From Dermatophilus congolensis (GTDB taxonomy: Bacteria; Actinomycetota; Actinomycetes; Actinomycetales; Dermatophilaceae), in contig NZ_LT906453.1 in NCBI RefSeq assembly GCF_900187045.1, forward strand, positions 1,240,001 to 1,304,000: a stretch of DNA of 64,000 nt, given 5' to 3'. The position numbers and the translations under genes are program-made. The notes under the pieces are model-generated. The model was not told the DNA's origin. It saw only the letters and a list, made by a program, of their open reading frames with translations, and searched no databases. Below, one piece after another: positions 54,431-63,092 of this stretch (position 1 is the stretch's first letter; the number at the start of each line of letters is the position of its first letter).

Positions 54431-57316
54431 ATGGCTTCCGATGAAAAAAACACATCACATGCGCAGTTGGATGAAGTTACGGCCGTGTCTGGTGGGGCGG
54501 CTGCAGCACCTGCGGGTGCAAGTTTTGGGTTGATTTTTCAGGCTCCCGATCCGGCTGCCGTGACGACGGTGCGTCGTCGTGTGCGTTCTGAGCGGGTGGA
54601 GGTGACCGAGTCTTCAGCTGATGAAGTTGAGGAGCCGCAGCCGCGTGAGAGCAGTGATGACGGCGAGGACGAACGGGAATCCCGTGGTGCGCGGCGTAGT
54701 CGCCGCGGGCGTCGGGGTGGGCGTGGGGCTCGTCACCGCAGTGATCATGAAGGGGATGCGGAGCTGGAAGCTCCGCAGGAAGATGCTGCTGATGGCGATG
54801 CGCAGGTAGATGTCGCCGAGGCTGAAGAGCGGCAGGATGGCGCTGATGAGTCCGAGCCCAGTGAGAGCCGCACCCGTCGACGTCGGCGAGGTGGGCGTGG
54901 ACGGCGCCGTTCGTTGGGGGAGGACAGCGAAGATGCGGTGAAGTCTGTTGACGAGGAATCTTCGTCGGCGGATGAGGACACCGATGACTCTTCGAGTGAT
55001 TCTTATTCGGACGGCGATGACTATGAGGGTGGTGAGGATGAGGAAGGCCGTTCTAGTCGTCGGCGTACCCGTCGCCGTCGCCGTGCAGGGTCTTCGGTAG
55101 AGGCTCAAGATGATGTTCCTGGTGTAACGACTCGTGTGCGTGAGTCGCGTAAGAGCCGTGATGAGGCGACTGGGATTAAGGGTTCAACCCGCTTGGAGGC
55201 GAAGCGGCAGCGGCGTCGGGACGGGCGTGAGGCTGGTCGGCGCCGCACGATCATCACGGAGGCGCAGTTTTTGGCGCGTCGTGAAAGTGTCGAACGGGTT
55301 ATGGCGATCCGTGAGGTCGATAATCGGATTGAGATCGGTGTGCTTGAGGATGGTGTGCTAGTTGAGCACTATCTCTCTGGCGCTGATGGCAGTGCTGGTG
55401 GTAGCTCTGGCGCAAGCAGCGTGGGTAACGTCTACTTGGGTCGTGTTCAGAATGTGTTGCCGTCGATGGAGGCAGCATTCGTTGATATCGGTAAGAACCG
55501 TAATGGTGTGCTGTATGCCGGTGAAGTCAACTGGGATGCTGCTGGTCTTGAGGGTGGTAGTCAGCGTCGTATCGAGAATGCTCTTTCGCCGGGGCAGAAC
55601 GTGCTGGTGCAGGTGACCAAGGATCCGATTGGTCATAAGGGTGCTCGTTTGACGAGTCAGGTTTCGTTGCCTGGACGGTTCCTTGTGTATGTGCCGGATG
55701 GCTCTATGACGGGGATTTCTCGTAAGTTGCCGGACACAGAGCGTGCGCGATTGAAATCGCTGTTGAAAAAGATTGTTCCTGAGGATGCTGGCGTGATCGT
55801 GCGGACTGCTGCCGAAGGCGCCAGCGAGGAGGAATTGACCGCTGATGTGAAGCGTCTCGCGCGTCAGTGGGAAACGATCCAGAAGAAAGCGGCGAGTGGC
55901 CATGGACCGGTGCTCTTGCACGGGGAGCCGGGGCTGACTGTCCGAGTTGTTCGTGACATCTTCAACGAGGACTTTTCGAAGCTTGTTGTTTCGGGAAGTA
56001 ACGCGTGGGCAACGGTGAGTGAGTATGTGGAGTCTGTTGCTCCTGATCTGCGTGATCGTGTGACTCAGTGGACTGAGAAAGCAGATCTTTTCGCGACTTA
56101 CCGCATCGATGAGCAGTTGGCTAAGGCGATGGACCGTAAGGTCTGGCTGCCCAGCGGCGGTTCGTTGATTATTGATCGCACTGAAGCGATGACGGTCATC
56201 GATGTGAACACGGGCAAGTTTGTTGGGGCAGGCGGAAACCTGGAAGAAACCGTCACTAAAAACAACTTGGAAGCGGCTGAGGAGATCGTTAATCAGCTGC
56301 GTTTGCGCGATATCGGCGGCATCATTGTGGTCGACTTCATCGACATGGTGTTGGAGTCTAACCGTGAGCTGGTGGTTCGTCGCCTGGTTGAGTGCCTTGG
56401 GCGTGACCGGACTAAGCACCAGGTTGCTGAGGTGACTTCGCTTGGTCTGGTGCAGATGACGCGTAAGCGGGTCGGTGCTGGGCTGATTGAGGTGTTCTCT
56501 GAGACGTGTGAGCACTGTCATGGGCGCGGAATCATCGTTCGGAATACACCTAAGTTGCCTTCAGGTGAGCCTGATGGTGAGGGGCGTAAGGCGCGCAAAG
56601 GTCGTAAAGGTAAGAACGTCGAAGCGCCTGAGCCTAAGCCGCAGGAAGTTGAGCCGGTCGAAGAAGAAGTTATTGAGCCGGTCGAAGAGGTTCTAGAAGA
56701 GTCTGGTGAGGAGCGCCGTGGCGTTTCTGCTGCTGCTATGGCGAAGGTAGCGGCTGCGCTCAAGAGCGTTCCGGAGCAGGTGGCCGCTGAGGGTGATGGA
56801 GCTGAGGGCGCTGCACCTGAGCCAGTAAAGAAGCGGACTCGCCGCGCGGGTCGTCGGGCTGCAGGAGCGCCCCGCACCGCTGTGGGCGAGGCGGTGACTG
56901 CCATTGTTGCTACGGAGCCGGAGGTTGTTTCGCCTGTTGAGGCTGCCGAAGCAAAGGTTGAAGAGGCAGCAGCGCAAGTAGTGGCTTCGGATGCGGAAGC
57001 GGTTAAGCCGGAGGCTGCTAAGAAGCGGACTCGCCGTGCGGGTCGTCGTGCTGCTAGCGCGCCATCGGGAGTCGCAGACACTAGCGGTGTGGGGCTGATG
57101 ACTGTGCAGGAAGCTGCAGTGGTGGATGCTGCGCCGTTAACTCAGCTCGCAATGGTTGCATCTGCTGTGTCGGATGAGCCTGCTGAGGTTGAGGTATCCG
57201 TTGCTGAAGAGGTCATTGCTCCGAAGAAGCGGACTCGCCGTGCGGGGCGTCGTGCTGCGGGAGCGCCTGCAGGGCCTCCGGCTGCTGCCGGTGGAGAAAG
57301 CAGCGCTGCTGAGTGA
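54431..57316 (+). CDS. rne: Ribonuclease E/G
   Basis: The 961-residue endoribonuclease is a major RNA-decay and rRNA-processing enzyme. Residues about 1-300 are acidic and arginine-rich, low-complexity. The catalytic core (about 300-720) has the S1-like domain with VGNVYLGRVQNVLPSMEAAFVDIGKNRNGVLYAGEV, the DNase I-like metal site with EAMTVIDVNTGKFVG and GGIIVVDFIDM, and the zinc-link CEHCHGRG (CPxC-like) near 695. The C-terminal tail holds three copies of a KKRTRRAGRRAAGAP motif (56827-57270). GGGAAGGAA precedes ATG 54431. It is followed by rplU, as in most Actinobacteria. Confidence 0.95.
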   Translation: MASDEKNTSHAQLDEVTAVSGGAAAAPAGASFGLIFQAPDPAAVTTVRRRVRSERVEVTESSADEVEEPQPRESSDDGEDERESRGARRSRRGRRGGRGARHRSDHEGDAELEAPQEDAADGDAQVDVAEAEERQDGADESEPSESRTRRRRRGGRGRRRSLGEDSEDAVKSVDEESSSADEDTDDSSSDSYSDGDDYEGGEDEEGRSSRRRTRRRRRAGSSVEAQDDVPGVTTRVRESRKSRDEATGIKGSTRLEAKRQRRRDGREAGRRRTIITEAQFLARRESVERVMAIREVDNRIEIGVLEDGVLVEHYLSGADGSAGGSSGASSVGNVYLGRVQNVLPSMEAAFVDIGKNRNGVLYAGEVNWDAAGLEGGSQRRIENALSPGQNVLVQVTKDPIGHKGARLTSQVSLPGRFLVYVPDGSMTGISRKLPDTERARLKSLLKKIVPEDAGVIVRTAAEGASEEELTADVKRLARQWETIQKKAASGHGPVLLHGEPGLTVRVVRDIFNEDFSKLVVSGSNAWATVSEYVESVAPDLRDRVTQWTEKADLFATYRIDEQLAKAMDRKVWLPSGGSLIIDRTEAMTVIDVNTGKFVGAGGNLEETVTKNNLEAAEEIVNQLRLRDIGGIIVVDFIDMVLESNRELVVRRLVECLGRDRTKHQVAEVTSLGLVQMTRKRVGAGLIEVFSETCEHCHGRGIIVRNTPKLPSGEPDGEGRKARKGRKGKNVEAPEPKPQEVEPVEEEVIEPVEEVLEESGEERRGVSAAAMAKVAAALKSVPEQVAAEGDGAEGAAPEPVKKRTRRAGRRAAGAPRTAVGEAVTAIVATEPEVVSPVEAAEAKVEEAAAQVVASDAEAVKPEAAKKRTRRAGRRAASAPSGVADTSGVGLMTVQEAAVVDAAPLTQLAMVASAVSDEPAEVEVSVAEEVIAPKKRTRRAGRRAAGAPAGPPAAAGGESSAAE
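56827..57270 (+). repeat. Threefold basic repeat in the RNase E C-terminal tail
   Basis: KKRTRRAGRRAAGAP (with small changes) occurs starting at about 56827, 57019 and 57223, spaced by 48-60 acidic or Ala/Val/Glu-rich residues. Such basic patches may bind RNA or partner proteins; that is inference. Confidence 0.75.
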
Positions 57317-57445
57317 TCGCGTGCGTTTGGGTGACTTCCCAGCGCACGGTAAAGTGATATGTCGTGCGTCCACCGTGACTCGTGCCATTCGGGCGACGGG
57401 CCGGTAGCAAGCGGCGCAGCAACCCCAGAAAGTGAGTGTGTTTAC

Positions 57446-57754
57446 GTGTACGCGATTGTTCGCGCCGGTGGCCGCCAGGAGAAGGTGGCAGTTGGCGACA
57501 AGCTCCTGGTCGACAAGATTGATGCCGAGCCCGGTTCTAACATCGAACTCACTCCGGTGTTGCTCGTTGACGGTGACAAGGTGACTGCAGGCGCCGAAAA
57601 GCTCGGTAAAGCCACTGTTACCGCTGAGATCGTGAAAGCCGCGAAGGGCCCCAAGATCTCCATCGTTAAGTACAAGAACAAGACGGGTTACCGCAAGCGT
57701 CAGGGCCACCGTCAGCCCCTCACGCAGATCAAGATCACCGCGATCAACGCCTGA
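57446..57754 (+). CDS. rplU: 50S ribosomal protein L21
   Basis: The 102-residue protein is L21: [25 protein letters not shown] at the N-terminus, [40 protein letters not shown] at the C-terminus with the RNA-binding [13 protein letters not shown] motif. Starts with GTG at 57446, matching the normal L21 N-terminus; in-frame codons upstream do not. The leader (57317-57445) has a gapped GTGATATG-like stretch but no recognised motif. The rplU-rpmA-obg order is conserved. Expression is likely high, with C-ending codons. Confidence 0.96.
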   Translation: MYAIVRAGGRQEKVAVGDKLLVDKIDAEPGSNIELTPVLLVDGDKVTAGAEKLGKATVTAEIVKAAKGPKISIVKYKNKTGYRKRQGHRQPLTQIKITAINA

Positions 57755-57782
57755 TTTTTCGTCGTCGTAAGAGAGGTTTGAC

Positions 57783-58046
57783 ATGGCACACAAGAAGGGT
57801 GCATCCAGCTCCAAAAACGGTCGTGACTCGAACGCGCAGCGCCTTGGTGTGAAGCGTTTTGGTGGCCAGCTGGTCAACGCTGGTGAGATCATCGTCCGTC
57901 AGCGTGGTACGCACTTCCACCCTGGCGTAAACGTCGGCCGTGGCGGCGACGACACGCTGTTCGCGCTCTCCGCTGGTGCGGTTGAGTTCGGTACCAAGCG
58001 TGGCCGCAAGGTCGTTAGCATTGTGGAGCCCGTCGCTGCTGAGTGA
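57783..58046 (+). CDS. rpmA: 50S ribosomal protein L27
   Basis: The 87-residue protein is L27: [56 protein letters not shown] is the family core, with the N-terminal tail that reaches the peptidyl-transferase centre. No additional leader peptide is present (the Firmicutes type has one). GAGAGGTTTGAC precedes the ATG. It lies 28 bases after rplU in the same unit and is followed by a strong 21-bp terminator, so obg, next in the usual order, is transcribed separately, with a minus-strand protease gene between. Confidence 0.97.
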   Translation: MAHKKGASSSKNGRDSNAQRLGVKRFGGQLVNAGEIIVRQRGTHFHPGVNVGRGGDDTLFALSAGAVEFGTKRGRKVVSIVEPVAAE

Positions 58047-58061
58047 CGCCCCACCGAGTTT

Positions 58062-58107
58062 GTTATAAAAGCGAGCCAGTCATGACTGACTGGCTCGCTT
58101 TTATAAC
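58062..58107. terminator. Bidirectional intrinsic terminator after rpmA
   Basis: A perfect 21-bp stem (58062-58082 with 58087-58107) with a 4-nt loop has an A-tract at the left arm and a T-tract at the right, the classic layout in both directions. It serves rpmA on the plus strand and the convergent protease gene on the minus strand. Confidence 0.92.
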
Positions 58108-58138
58108 GCGTGAATAATTATTGGGCACTTCTGATGCG

Positions 58139-59218
58139 TCATCGCTTGGAAGGGCATTTCTTTGCTGCAAGCCACCGGCGTGCCGCCTCATCAGCGGATT
58201 CATTCTCGTTGTGCTCATCTGGCTGGAGAGGCTTCTCAGCCAGGTTGTTACCGAAGCGGTCGAGATAAAGGTTTTTCGTGAGTGTCAATGTGGCGCCGTC
58301 GTAGAGTCGTGGCGTGACACTTCCTGAAGTGTGGCCAGCTGTTGGCGTCCCGAAAGTTCTCACGTGGGATAGTCCACGAAGGGCTGTCACTACCGCTTCG
58401 CCGCTGGCGGATGTGTGTTCTCCGTGAAGTACTGCTACGGGTGCATGTGTTTGTTTGGTTCGATCGCCAACAGAGATGATTGTGCCTCCGACACCTGCGC
58501 CGTCGGAGTGTGTTGTTACTTCTACGCGGGCATCTTCTCGAGTGGTGAAAATGACGGAGACTCCGTTCGGGATGAGTGCAGTTATCCCTGACAGTAGGGG
58601 GTACATGTTTTTTCCCGAGTTGTTCCGCACATCGACGATGTATCCGCATGTGCTCGGGGCGGCTTGGTCGATTCCGTCAGCGATAACGCGTGCGTAGCGT
58701 GCTTGAGACTCTGCGTCCACCATGCCGAGGGAAGGCATCGTCACTGTTGTGACGGAAGGGCGATTGGGTGTTGCGCCCGCGGCGGGTGCAACAGTGGGGG
58801 TGTGGAATACAGGCGCAGGTAATGACTGAGCATGGGGTGCGGGTGTCAGATGGGAGTTTTTCCCACCAGCTATTTTTGCAGCCTTGGCGAGTACTGGGTG
58901 AAGGTCGTCGTATGAATTAGCTGTACTGATTGCTTCTTCTACCTCGGTGCGCATCTGTTCCCATGCTGGTCCTGATGCATATACCCCTTCGTCGAGAATA
59001 TTGAGAGCTATCTGGCCGTAGCGCTGCATCGATGGCGGCATGATGTAGAGGCCAAAGATAGGGCCAAAGGCATACGTCGCAGATATCCCACCGACAGTCA
59101 CACCTGTGACGACAAGAAAACCCGCGATAAAACGAGTCAAGAGTGCATGTTTGCCAGGCTCGGTGGAATCTTTTACGGCCATAGGGCAACTTTGACTGAC
59201 GACGGGATGTAACGTCAT
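58139..59218 (-). CDS. Membrane-anchored S41 peptidase, nisin-resistance (NSR)-like
   Basis: The 359-residue protein has a short N-terminus and one hydrophobic anchor ([20 protein letters not shown] near residue 26), then an extracytoplasmic domain. Family signs are NSHLTP near 121 (candidate catalytic His), [20 protein letters not shown] near 195 and [15 protein letters not shown] near 258 (candidate catalytic Ser), [12 protein letters not shown]. The layout resembles S41 tail-specific proteases of the NSR type, with no PDZ visible. Substrate unknown. Start ATG 59218, with ATG 59182 as an alternative; ribosome sites are weak. It lies between rpmA and obg on the opposite strand, interrupting the usual order. 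Confidence 0.72.
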   Translation of the reverse strand: MTLHPVVSQSCPMAVKDSTEPGKHALLTRFIAGFLVVTGVTVGGISATYAFGPIFGLYIMPPSMQRYGQIALNILDEGVYASGPAWEQMRTEVEEAISTANSYDDLHPVLAKAAKIAGGKNSHLTPAPHAQSLPAPVFHTPTVAPAAGATPNRPSVTTVTMPSLGMVDAESQARYARVIADGIDQAAPSTCGYIVDVRNNSGKNMYPLLSGITALIPNGVSVIFTTREDARVEVTTHSDGAGVGGTIISVGDRTKQTHAPVAVLHGEHTSASGEAVVTALRGLSHVRTFGTPTAGHTSGSVTPRLYDGATLTLTKNLYLDRFGNNLAEKPLQPDEHNENESADEAARRWLAAKKCPSKR

Positions 59219-59377
59219 CGTTCTTCGGTATGTCGGTGGCCTCAGAAAAGTACGACTATGGTCGTATCTTTCACAGCCGTGGCTGTAGCTGCGAGGCTCC
59301 TCGAAAAGAACACGGCCTGGCGGCACAGGTGTGAGCTGGATTTACCACCTATTCGCGCGCATGTGATGATGGGGATC

Positions 59378-60904
59378 ATGCCTGCATTCGTCGATCGCTG
59401 CGTCCTTCATGTCACCGCCGGTAATGGTGGTCACGGATGCGTTTCTGTTCACCGTGAAAAGTTCAAGCCCCTCGGTGGCCCTGACGGCGGCAATGGAGGT
59501 CATGGCGGTGATGTCATTTTCCGTGTGGATCATCAGCTGACCACGTTGCTTGAATATCACCACAGTCCACATCGCAAAGCGAGCAACGGACGTCCGGGTG
59601 AAGGTGATGAGCGTAATGGTGCGCGCGGTGAGGACCTCATCCTTCCTGTTCCAGACGGCACTGTGATTTCTACCCGTGATGGACAGGTCTTAGCCGACCT
59701 TGTTGGTGAGGGGACTGAGTTCACCATCGTTGAGGGCGGACATGGCGGTCTGGGAAACAAAGCTCTTGCCTCCACGAAACGTAAGGCGCCTGGTTTTGCT
59801 CTGATGGGAGAACCCGGTGAAGAGGCAGAAGTTGTTCTCGAGCTTAAAACTCTGGCTGATGTTGCGCTGATCGGGTATCCCTCGGCAGGTAAATCTTCTT
59901 TGGTTTCTGTGATGAGCGCCGCGAAACCAAAAATTGCGGACTATCCGTTCACCACGCTCGTGCCGAACCTTGGCGTTGTCACTGCGGGAAGCGCCCGCTA
60001 CACCGTCGCTGATGTTCCTGGGCTGATCCCGGGTGCGCATGAAGGCCGAGGGCTTGGTTTGGAGTTTTTGCGGCATGTTGAGCGATGCCATGTGCTTGTG
60101 CATGTCATTGACTGCGCAACGTTTGAAGCGGACCGCGACCCGATGAGTGACCTCGATGTCATCGAGCATGAACTAGCGGAGTATGTTCCCGAGTCCACGC
60201 TGGGTGGTCGTCCTCTTTCGGACCGCACCCGCATCGTTGTGCTCAACAAAGCTGACGTGCCGGAAGCTAAAGAGCTGGCTGAATTTGTCAAACCTGACTT
60301 GGAAGCACGTGGTCTAGAGGTGCATGTCATTTCGGCGGTGGCACGTACTGGGCTGAAAGAGCTTTCTTTCTCGCTTGCTAAACATGTTGCTCAAGCCCGT
60401 GCTCGTGTTGCTTCTGAGCAAGAAGAACAGCCTCGTCGTCGGATCACCATTCGGCCGAAGGCTGTGGATGAGACTGGCTTCGAAGTGCGCCGTGAAATGG
60501 AATCTACGGGCCCGGTCTACCGCGTTATCGGAGACAAAACCACGCGGTGGGTGCGTCAGACTGACTTCGCAAATGATGAGGCTGTTGGGTTCCTCGCAGA
60601 CAGGCTTGCCAAAGCTGGCGTGGAGGACGCTTTGGTTAAGGCAGGTGCAGTGGCAGGGGATACTGTCTATATCGGTCCAGAAGACAGTGCTGTGGTGTTC
60701 GATTGGCAACCGTCGATTACTGCCGGTGCTGAGTTGCTTGGTCCTCGTGGAACGGACCTGCGACTTGAGGACATGCATCGGCCCACCCGTGCTGAGAAAC
60801 GCAAGGCTTATGACGAGCGCAGAGCATCTCGGGCTGCTGCACGGGCACAGTTCGATGAGGAGCGTCGTGCTGGGTTGTGGACGGATCCTTCTCACGATGA
60901 GTGA
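59378..60904 (+). CDS. obgE: GTPase Obg/CgtA
   Basis: Obg is a ribosome-associated GTPase for 50S assembly and stress control. The 508-residue protein has the glycine-rich OBG domain (about 1-160; [32 protein letters not shown]), the G domain with [32 protein letters not shown] and NKADVPEA (about 165-345), and an OCT domain (about 365-445), plus a short basic/acidic tail. I chose ATG 59378; an in-frame start at 59258 lies in the divergent protease promoter region. proB/proA, usual downstream genes, are not present in the window. A 24-bp palindromic hairpin follows. Confidence 0.96.
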   Translation: MPAFVDRCVLHVTAGNGGHGCVSVHREKFKPLGGPDGGNGGHGGDVIFRVDHQLTTLLEYHHSPHRKASNGRPGEGDERNGARGEDLILPVPDGTVISTRDGQVLADLVGEGTEFTIVEGGHGGLGNKALASTKRKAPGFALMGEPGEEAEVVLELKTLADVALIGYPSAGKSSLVSVMSAAKPKIADYPFTTLVPNLGVVTAGSARYTVADVPGLIPGAHEGRGLGLEFLRHVERCHVLVHVIDCATFEADRDPMSDLDVIEHELAEYVPESTLGGRPLSDRTRIVVLNKADVPEAKELAEFVKPDLEARGLEVHVISAVARTGLKELSFSLAKHVAQARARVASEQEEQPRRRITIRPKAVDETGFEVRREMESTGPVYRVIGDKTTRWVRQTDFANDEAVGFLADRLAKAGVEDALVKAGAVAGDTVYIGPEDSAVVFDWQPSITAGAELLGPRGTDLRLEDMHRPTRAEKRKAYDERRASRAAARAQFDEERRAGLWTDPSHDE

Positions 60905-60908
60905 GTGA

Positions 60909-60956
60909 ACGAGGGTGTGGTTCTCTTTCTTCGAAGAAAGAGAACCACACCCTCGT
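60909..60956 (+). terminator. Terminator after obgE (48-bp perfect palindrome)
   Basis: Bases 60909-60932 are the exact reverse complement of 60933-60956, so the whole 48 bp is a perfect palindrome with no spacer. It starts four bases after the obgE stop and probably terminates transcription. Confidence 0.8.
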
Positions 60957-61043
60957 TGTACACATCTTTCCTGGTCAGATGGCTAGAACGGTTTTACTTT
61001 GATCGTTCTGAATCACACGCTGTCATGCTGTACAGGGGGAGTC

Positions 61044-61493
61044 ATGCTGATTATCGATGTGCGTTTGCCGCAACCGGTGACTCCGCCTGTGCCTGTTGTA
61101 GTTAAAGCGGACGCTTCTGCTACATCTACAAGCACTGAGCGTCTTCCGGTGATTCATCGGGGTGAGCGCCGTGTCCGTCGTCCTAGCGCCCCTGATACGT
61201 CTCTTCTTAGTGCTGCTGATATCGAATTGATTCACGTAGTGACGGGAGAGCGGTTGTACGGCACGGGGATCGTTAGTGGGGAGGATCTTCAACCGTTCAG
61301 TTTGCAACTAGTTCTTGATCGGCATGATGGTGTTCTTCCTCGGGGGGTTGAAGTGACCGTGTCTTACCTTCATCGTCGTGGGAAAGCACTGCTTCGCAGT
61401 GGTCACTTGAACCCTTATTCCGGTGCTGAGCTGACGCGAGCTGAGCGGTATCTTGCTTCGCGACACTCTGGTGGCGTGGACGTCTCCCTTTAG
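61044..61493 (+). CDS. Hypothetical protein, 149 aa
   Basis: I do not recognise this protein. It is soluble, with an N-terminal valine/proline-rich strand region (VRLPQPVTPPVPVVV), a Ser/Thr/Ala/Arg linker and a C-terminal region with LIHVVTGERLYGTGIVSGEDLQPFSLQLVLDRHDGVLPRGVEVTVSYLHRRGKALLRSGHL (this stretch has strand-helix-strand character), ending with an ERYLASRHSGG helix. AGGGGGA lies close to ATG 61044; upstream in-frame codons reach 60999. It lies between obgE and a GNAT gene on the plus strand with weak coding signals. No function is inferred. Confidence 0.5.
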   Translation: MLIIDVRLPQPVTPPVPVVVKADASATSTSTERLPVIHRGERRVRRPSAPDTSLLSAADIELIHVVTGERLYGTGIVSGEDLQPFSLQLVLDRHDGVLPRGVEVTVSYLHRRGKALLRSGHLNPYSGAELTRAERYLASRHSGGVDVSL

Positions 61494-61631
61494 CGGTGGG
61501 ACCAGTTCGCGATACTGGTTCGTTTCGTCTGAACGTCCTGGTGCTGAGTTGTTGTTCAGACTGGACACAGTAAGTGTGCGATGGGGAAGACCACATGTGC
61601 TTCTCGGAGCGGATGTGGATACGGTTTCCTC

Positions 61632-62150
61632 ATGAGTCAACAGATCGTCCGCGCGCACGTGCGAGACATCGCGAAGGTTAAGCCTCTGTGGAAGCAGATG
61701 GTCAGCGAATACGCGACTATTTCTGGTGGGAAATGGCGTGTGCTTGAGCCTCATGAGGCGTGGCAGCTGCGTTTTCAGGAGTATTTGGCCTGGATCAACG
61801 ATGCCAGCGGCTTAGTTTTTATCGCGATTGACCAGACTCCTGACGAGAACGGAAACGTGGAGGATAAGGCAGTTGGGTACGCCGCTATCCGTTTTGTCTC
61901 GCCAGACTCGACCTTCGATATGGGCGAAACACGAGGTGAGCTGGAATCTCTCGTAGTTTTACCTGACTATCGTGGGCGCGGTATCGCATCCGATCTTCTC
62001 GCTGCGTGTCGGAAAGAGCTGATGCGGCGTGAAATTTCTTACTGGACTACGAGTACTCTCACTGACAACGCTGCCACCATTCACCTCTTCCAAAAGAACG
62101 GTTTTAAGCCTTTTCTCTTGCGTATGGGGCAGCGTCTTGAAGATGACTGA
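61632..62150 (+). CDS. GNAT-family N-acetyltransferase
   Basis: The 172-residue protein is a single GNAT domain. The acetyl-CoA motif is LESLVVLPDYRGRGIASDLLAACRKELMRR near residue 100 (LVVLPxYRGxGIA), followed by the closing DNAATIHLFQKNGFKPFLLRM near 145. The substrate is unknown. The frame is open from 61581, but the ATG at 61632 gives a standard N-terminus (MSQQIVRAHVRDIAKVKPLW) and avoids a cysteine-rich extension. It lies between the 149-aa gene and a methyltransferase gene with no obvious functional link. Confidence 0.85.
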   Translation: MSQQIVRAHVRDIAKVKPLWKQMVSEYATISGGKWRVLEPHEAWQLRFQEYLAWINDASGLVFIAIDQTPDENGNVEDKAVGYAAIRFVSPDSTFDMGETRGELESLVVLPDYRGRGIASDLLAACRKELMRREISYWTTSTLTDNAATIHLFQKNGFKPFLLRMGQRLEDD

Positions 62151-62396
62151 GCTGCGTATCGAAAATTAGTCGGCTGTGGCTATGCCTGTATGCCCAAAAG
62201 TTCATGGATGCCTCAGCGGCCTGGTGAGGGTGAGAAAGCCACAGTAGAACACGGACTGGGAGCGGAGTTTCTCGATGCTTGTTGTAAGCGCCTTCAGGTT
62301 GAGGGGTTAGCGGATTGAGGCCGAGTGCTCCTTTGGTGTTCGAGTGGGTCGTGTTCGATTCCCGTCGCTTCCCCGATGCGTGGCAGGATCGGCGGT
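62151..62396. other. Intergenic region between GNAT and methyltransferase genes
   Basis: This 246-base gap contains a GGCTGTGGC/GCCACAG hairpin with 8-bp arms (62174-62181 and 62237-62244) and a long loop. Part of it resembles the nusA-downstream hairpin at 39440. Near 62343-62378 there is a TTCGATTCCC string like a tRNA T-arm, but no tRNA fold is present. Confidence 0.4.
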
Positions 62397-63092
62397 ATGG
62401 AAGGTTCCGAAGTACGTAAGCTCGCAGCTCTCGAAGACAACCACTGGTGGTACCGGGAGCGTCGTCACATCCTCAAGAAGCTCCTCGAGGGGCGTACCCC
62501 TGGTCGCGCTCTCGATGTTGGCGCAGCCGGTGGGGGTAACACACGCGTGCTGCGGGACATGGGGTGGCAGGTTTCTCCGCTGGAGTATGGCCCTGAAGGC
62601 GCGGAAGTGGCAAAGGAACGTGGACTAGCTGTCATGCGTGCTGACGCCATGCAGCTTCCGCTACCGGATGCCAGCCTTGATCTCGTTACTGCTTTTGATG
62701 TGCTTGAGCATCTTGAAGAAGACGATCGCTGTGTCAAAGAAGTGGCGCGCGTACTCAAACCGGGTGGAGCTTTCCTAGTAGCTGTTCCAGCGGATCCGAA
62801 ACTGTGGAGCTCTCACGACGTAGCTGTGTCTCATCTTCGCCGATACACCCGCGAGACTCTCACTCAGGTTCTGGACCAGCCAGGCTTCCGTTTGGAGTGG
62901 ATGAAGTCGTGGATGGTTTTGCTTCGACCAGCTGTTGCTCTTCGCCGCTCTTCATCGAGCGGCAGCGACCTACAGCCGATGAACCCCATCGTCAATGCGG
63001 GGCTTTCTGCTGTGGTCGCTGCCGAGCGTTACTTGCCGGTTTCCTCGCTTCCGGGAGTGAGCTTGTTTGCTGAGGTGCGTCGTACCGCCTGA
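62397..63092 (+). CDS. Class I SAM-dependent methyltransferase
   Basis: The 231-residue protein has the SAM-binding motif I ALDVGAAGGGNTRVL near residue 37, motif III-like LDLVTAFDVLEHL near 97, and motif KPGGAFLVAVPA near 120, the standard Methyltransf_11 layout. It lies next to a convergent DPM1-like glycosyltransferase, so it may modify a glycan or polyprenyl-linked substrate; this is only context. ATG 62397 follows a GGATCGGCGG region. Its last 64 bases overlap the 3' end of the minus-strand glycosyltransferase. Confidence 0.85.
   Translation: MEGSEVRKLAALEDNHWWYRERRHILKKLLEGRTPGRALDVGAAGGGNTRVLRDMGWQVSPLEYGPEGAEVAKERGLAVMRADAMQLPLPDASLDLVTAFDVLEHLEEDDRCVKEVARVLKPGGAFLVAVPADPKLWSSHDVAVSHLRRYTRETLTQVLDQPGFRLEWMKSWMVLLRPAVALRRSSSSGSDLQPMNPIVNAGLSAVVAAERYLPVSSLPGVSLFAEVRRTA

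Noticed and set aside
62343-62378. String resembling the T-arm and acceptor end of a tRNA
   Set aside because: The TTCGATTCCC core is present, but the flanking bases do not form a 5-bp T-stem and no anticodon or D-arm can be found upstream.
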